A stretch of DNA of 64,000 nucleotides from Croceivirga sp. (GTDB lineage Bacteria; Bacteroidota; Bacteroidia; Flavobacteriales; Flavobacteriaceae), in assembly GCA_028284665.1 (NCBI GenBank), contig JANQRG010000034.1:1-64000 (forward strand), read 5' to 3'. Of this stretch, positions 63,593 to 64,000 are shown piece by piece. Made by a program: the position numbers and the translations under genes. The notes under the pieces were generated by a model. The model had not been told where the DNA came from, did not search any database, and saw only the letters and a program-made list of their open reading frames with translations. Each line of letters starts with the position of its first letter. Within the stretch, counting starts at the first letter, position 1.

Positions 63593-64000
63593 CGGTAAAC
63601 TGAAGTGTTAGCAATTAAAGTTAGCGATATTTAAAAAATCGGGGCTATGGAAATTTGTTTATAAGCAGCTATTTACAAATTTAGGGTGAAAAGCCATTTT
63701 GACATTTAAGTCAATGGGAAAACCTTAATTATTTCGAGGTTTTCGAACAAAGCTTTCTGTAAAAATAGTTGTACTTTAATCAAGTAAAAATCTCCTCCAG
63801 ACCCCATCGCAGTTTATATAAAAAACCATTACGGTAAGACGGTTACGATGGATGACATTGAACCTTAGCATCGATAACAAGACTATTGCTTAGGTGTGAT
63901 TTGTGATTGATCAAATTATTGGAGTCGATGGTTTTTTGAGATAAAAAACCAATTTGGCTCCATTCAAAAACCGAAACGAAATGGCCACTATTTTTTTAGG
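63593..64000. other. End of window, about 400 bp without a clear complete gene
   Basis: No complete reading frame is convincing. A hairpin with GGTTTTTT (63930-63937) and AAAAAACC (63943-63950), flanked by GGAG/CTCC (63921-63924 and 63958-63961), lies near the end. An ATG at 63981 (MATIFL) may be the start of a gene cut by the window edge. Confidence 0.5.

Overview
The window is about 64 kb of a chromosome from a marine member of the Bacteroidota, most likely a flavobacterium. The evidence is the ribosomal/secY/rpoA gene order without adk or map, many flavobacterial-type lipoproteins, a TonB receptor with a FecI/FecR pair, a proteorhodopsin with the blh retinal-forming gene, and several promoters of the Bacteroidota type (TAnnTTTG at -7). 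No tRNA, rRNA, insertion sequence, phage or CRISPR array was seen.

Region 1 (1-7.7 kb) is the end of the ribosomal super-operon (L5 tail to L17, with SecY, IF1 and RpoA). A nested-hairpin element of about 80 bases lies between rpsK and rpsD and may be a leader RNA. Region 2 (7.7-17.4 kb) is central metabolism: carA, eno, a glycogen synthase, citrate synthase, and two amidinotransferase-fold hydrolases. A LytTR regulator gene here is split by an in-frame TGA. Region 3 (17.4-19 kb) is an AT-rich islet with one PIN-domain gene behind about 530 bases of hairpin-rich non-coding DNA.

Region 4 (19-33 kb) holds a TonB-linked outer-surface protein, an SDR protein and argS. It then has proteorhodopsin and blh, divergently transcribed, and an ECF sigma/FecR/TonB receptor locus with a divergent, very acidic repeat lipoprotein. 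The fecR gene and the acidic lipoprotein gene share a promoter-like motif, so they may form one ECF regulon. Region 5 (33-57 kb) is housekeeping and accessory genes: ffh, folD, lipoproteins, an esterase, an HxlR regulator with its hydrolase, a HerA-like ATPase, queE, AraC/GyrI-type proteins, a NamZ-like muramidase, an FtsX-type permease, a cysteine synthase and others. Region 6 (56-61 kb) is the glyoxylate shunt (aceB, aceA) facing a RamB/ScfR-like regulator across a spacer rich in GCGAA half-sites. The end has two tiny coupled membrane proteins, a LytTR regulator with a degenerate receiver, and an exonuclease/GIY-YIG fusion.

The most unusual signal is a family of 7-bp periodic repeats, exact or degenerate, in at least six places. 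They fill spacers next to start and stop codons, flank a gene placed between the ECF sigma and its anti-sigma gene, and in one case lie inside a coding sequence. The units differ in sequence but many fit the template G-N-N-R-T-T-N.
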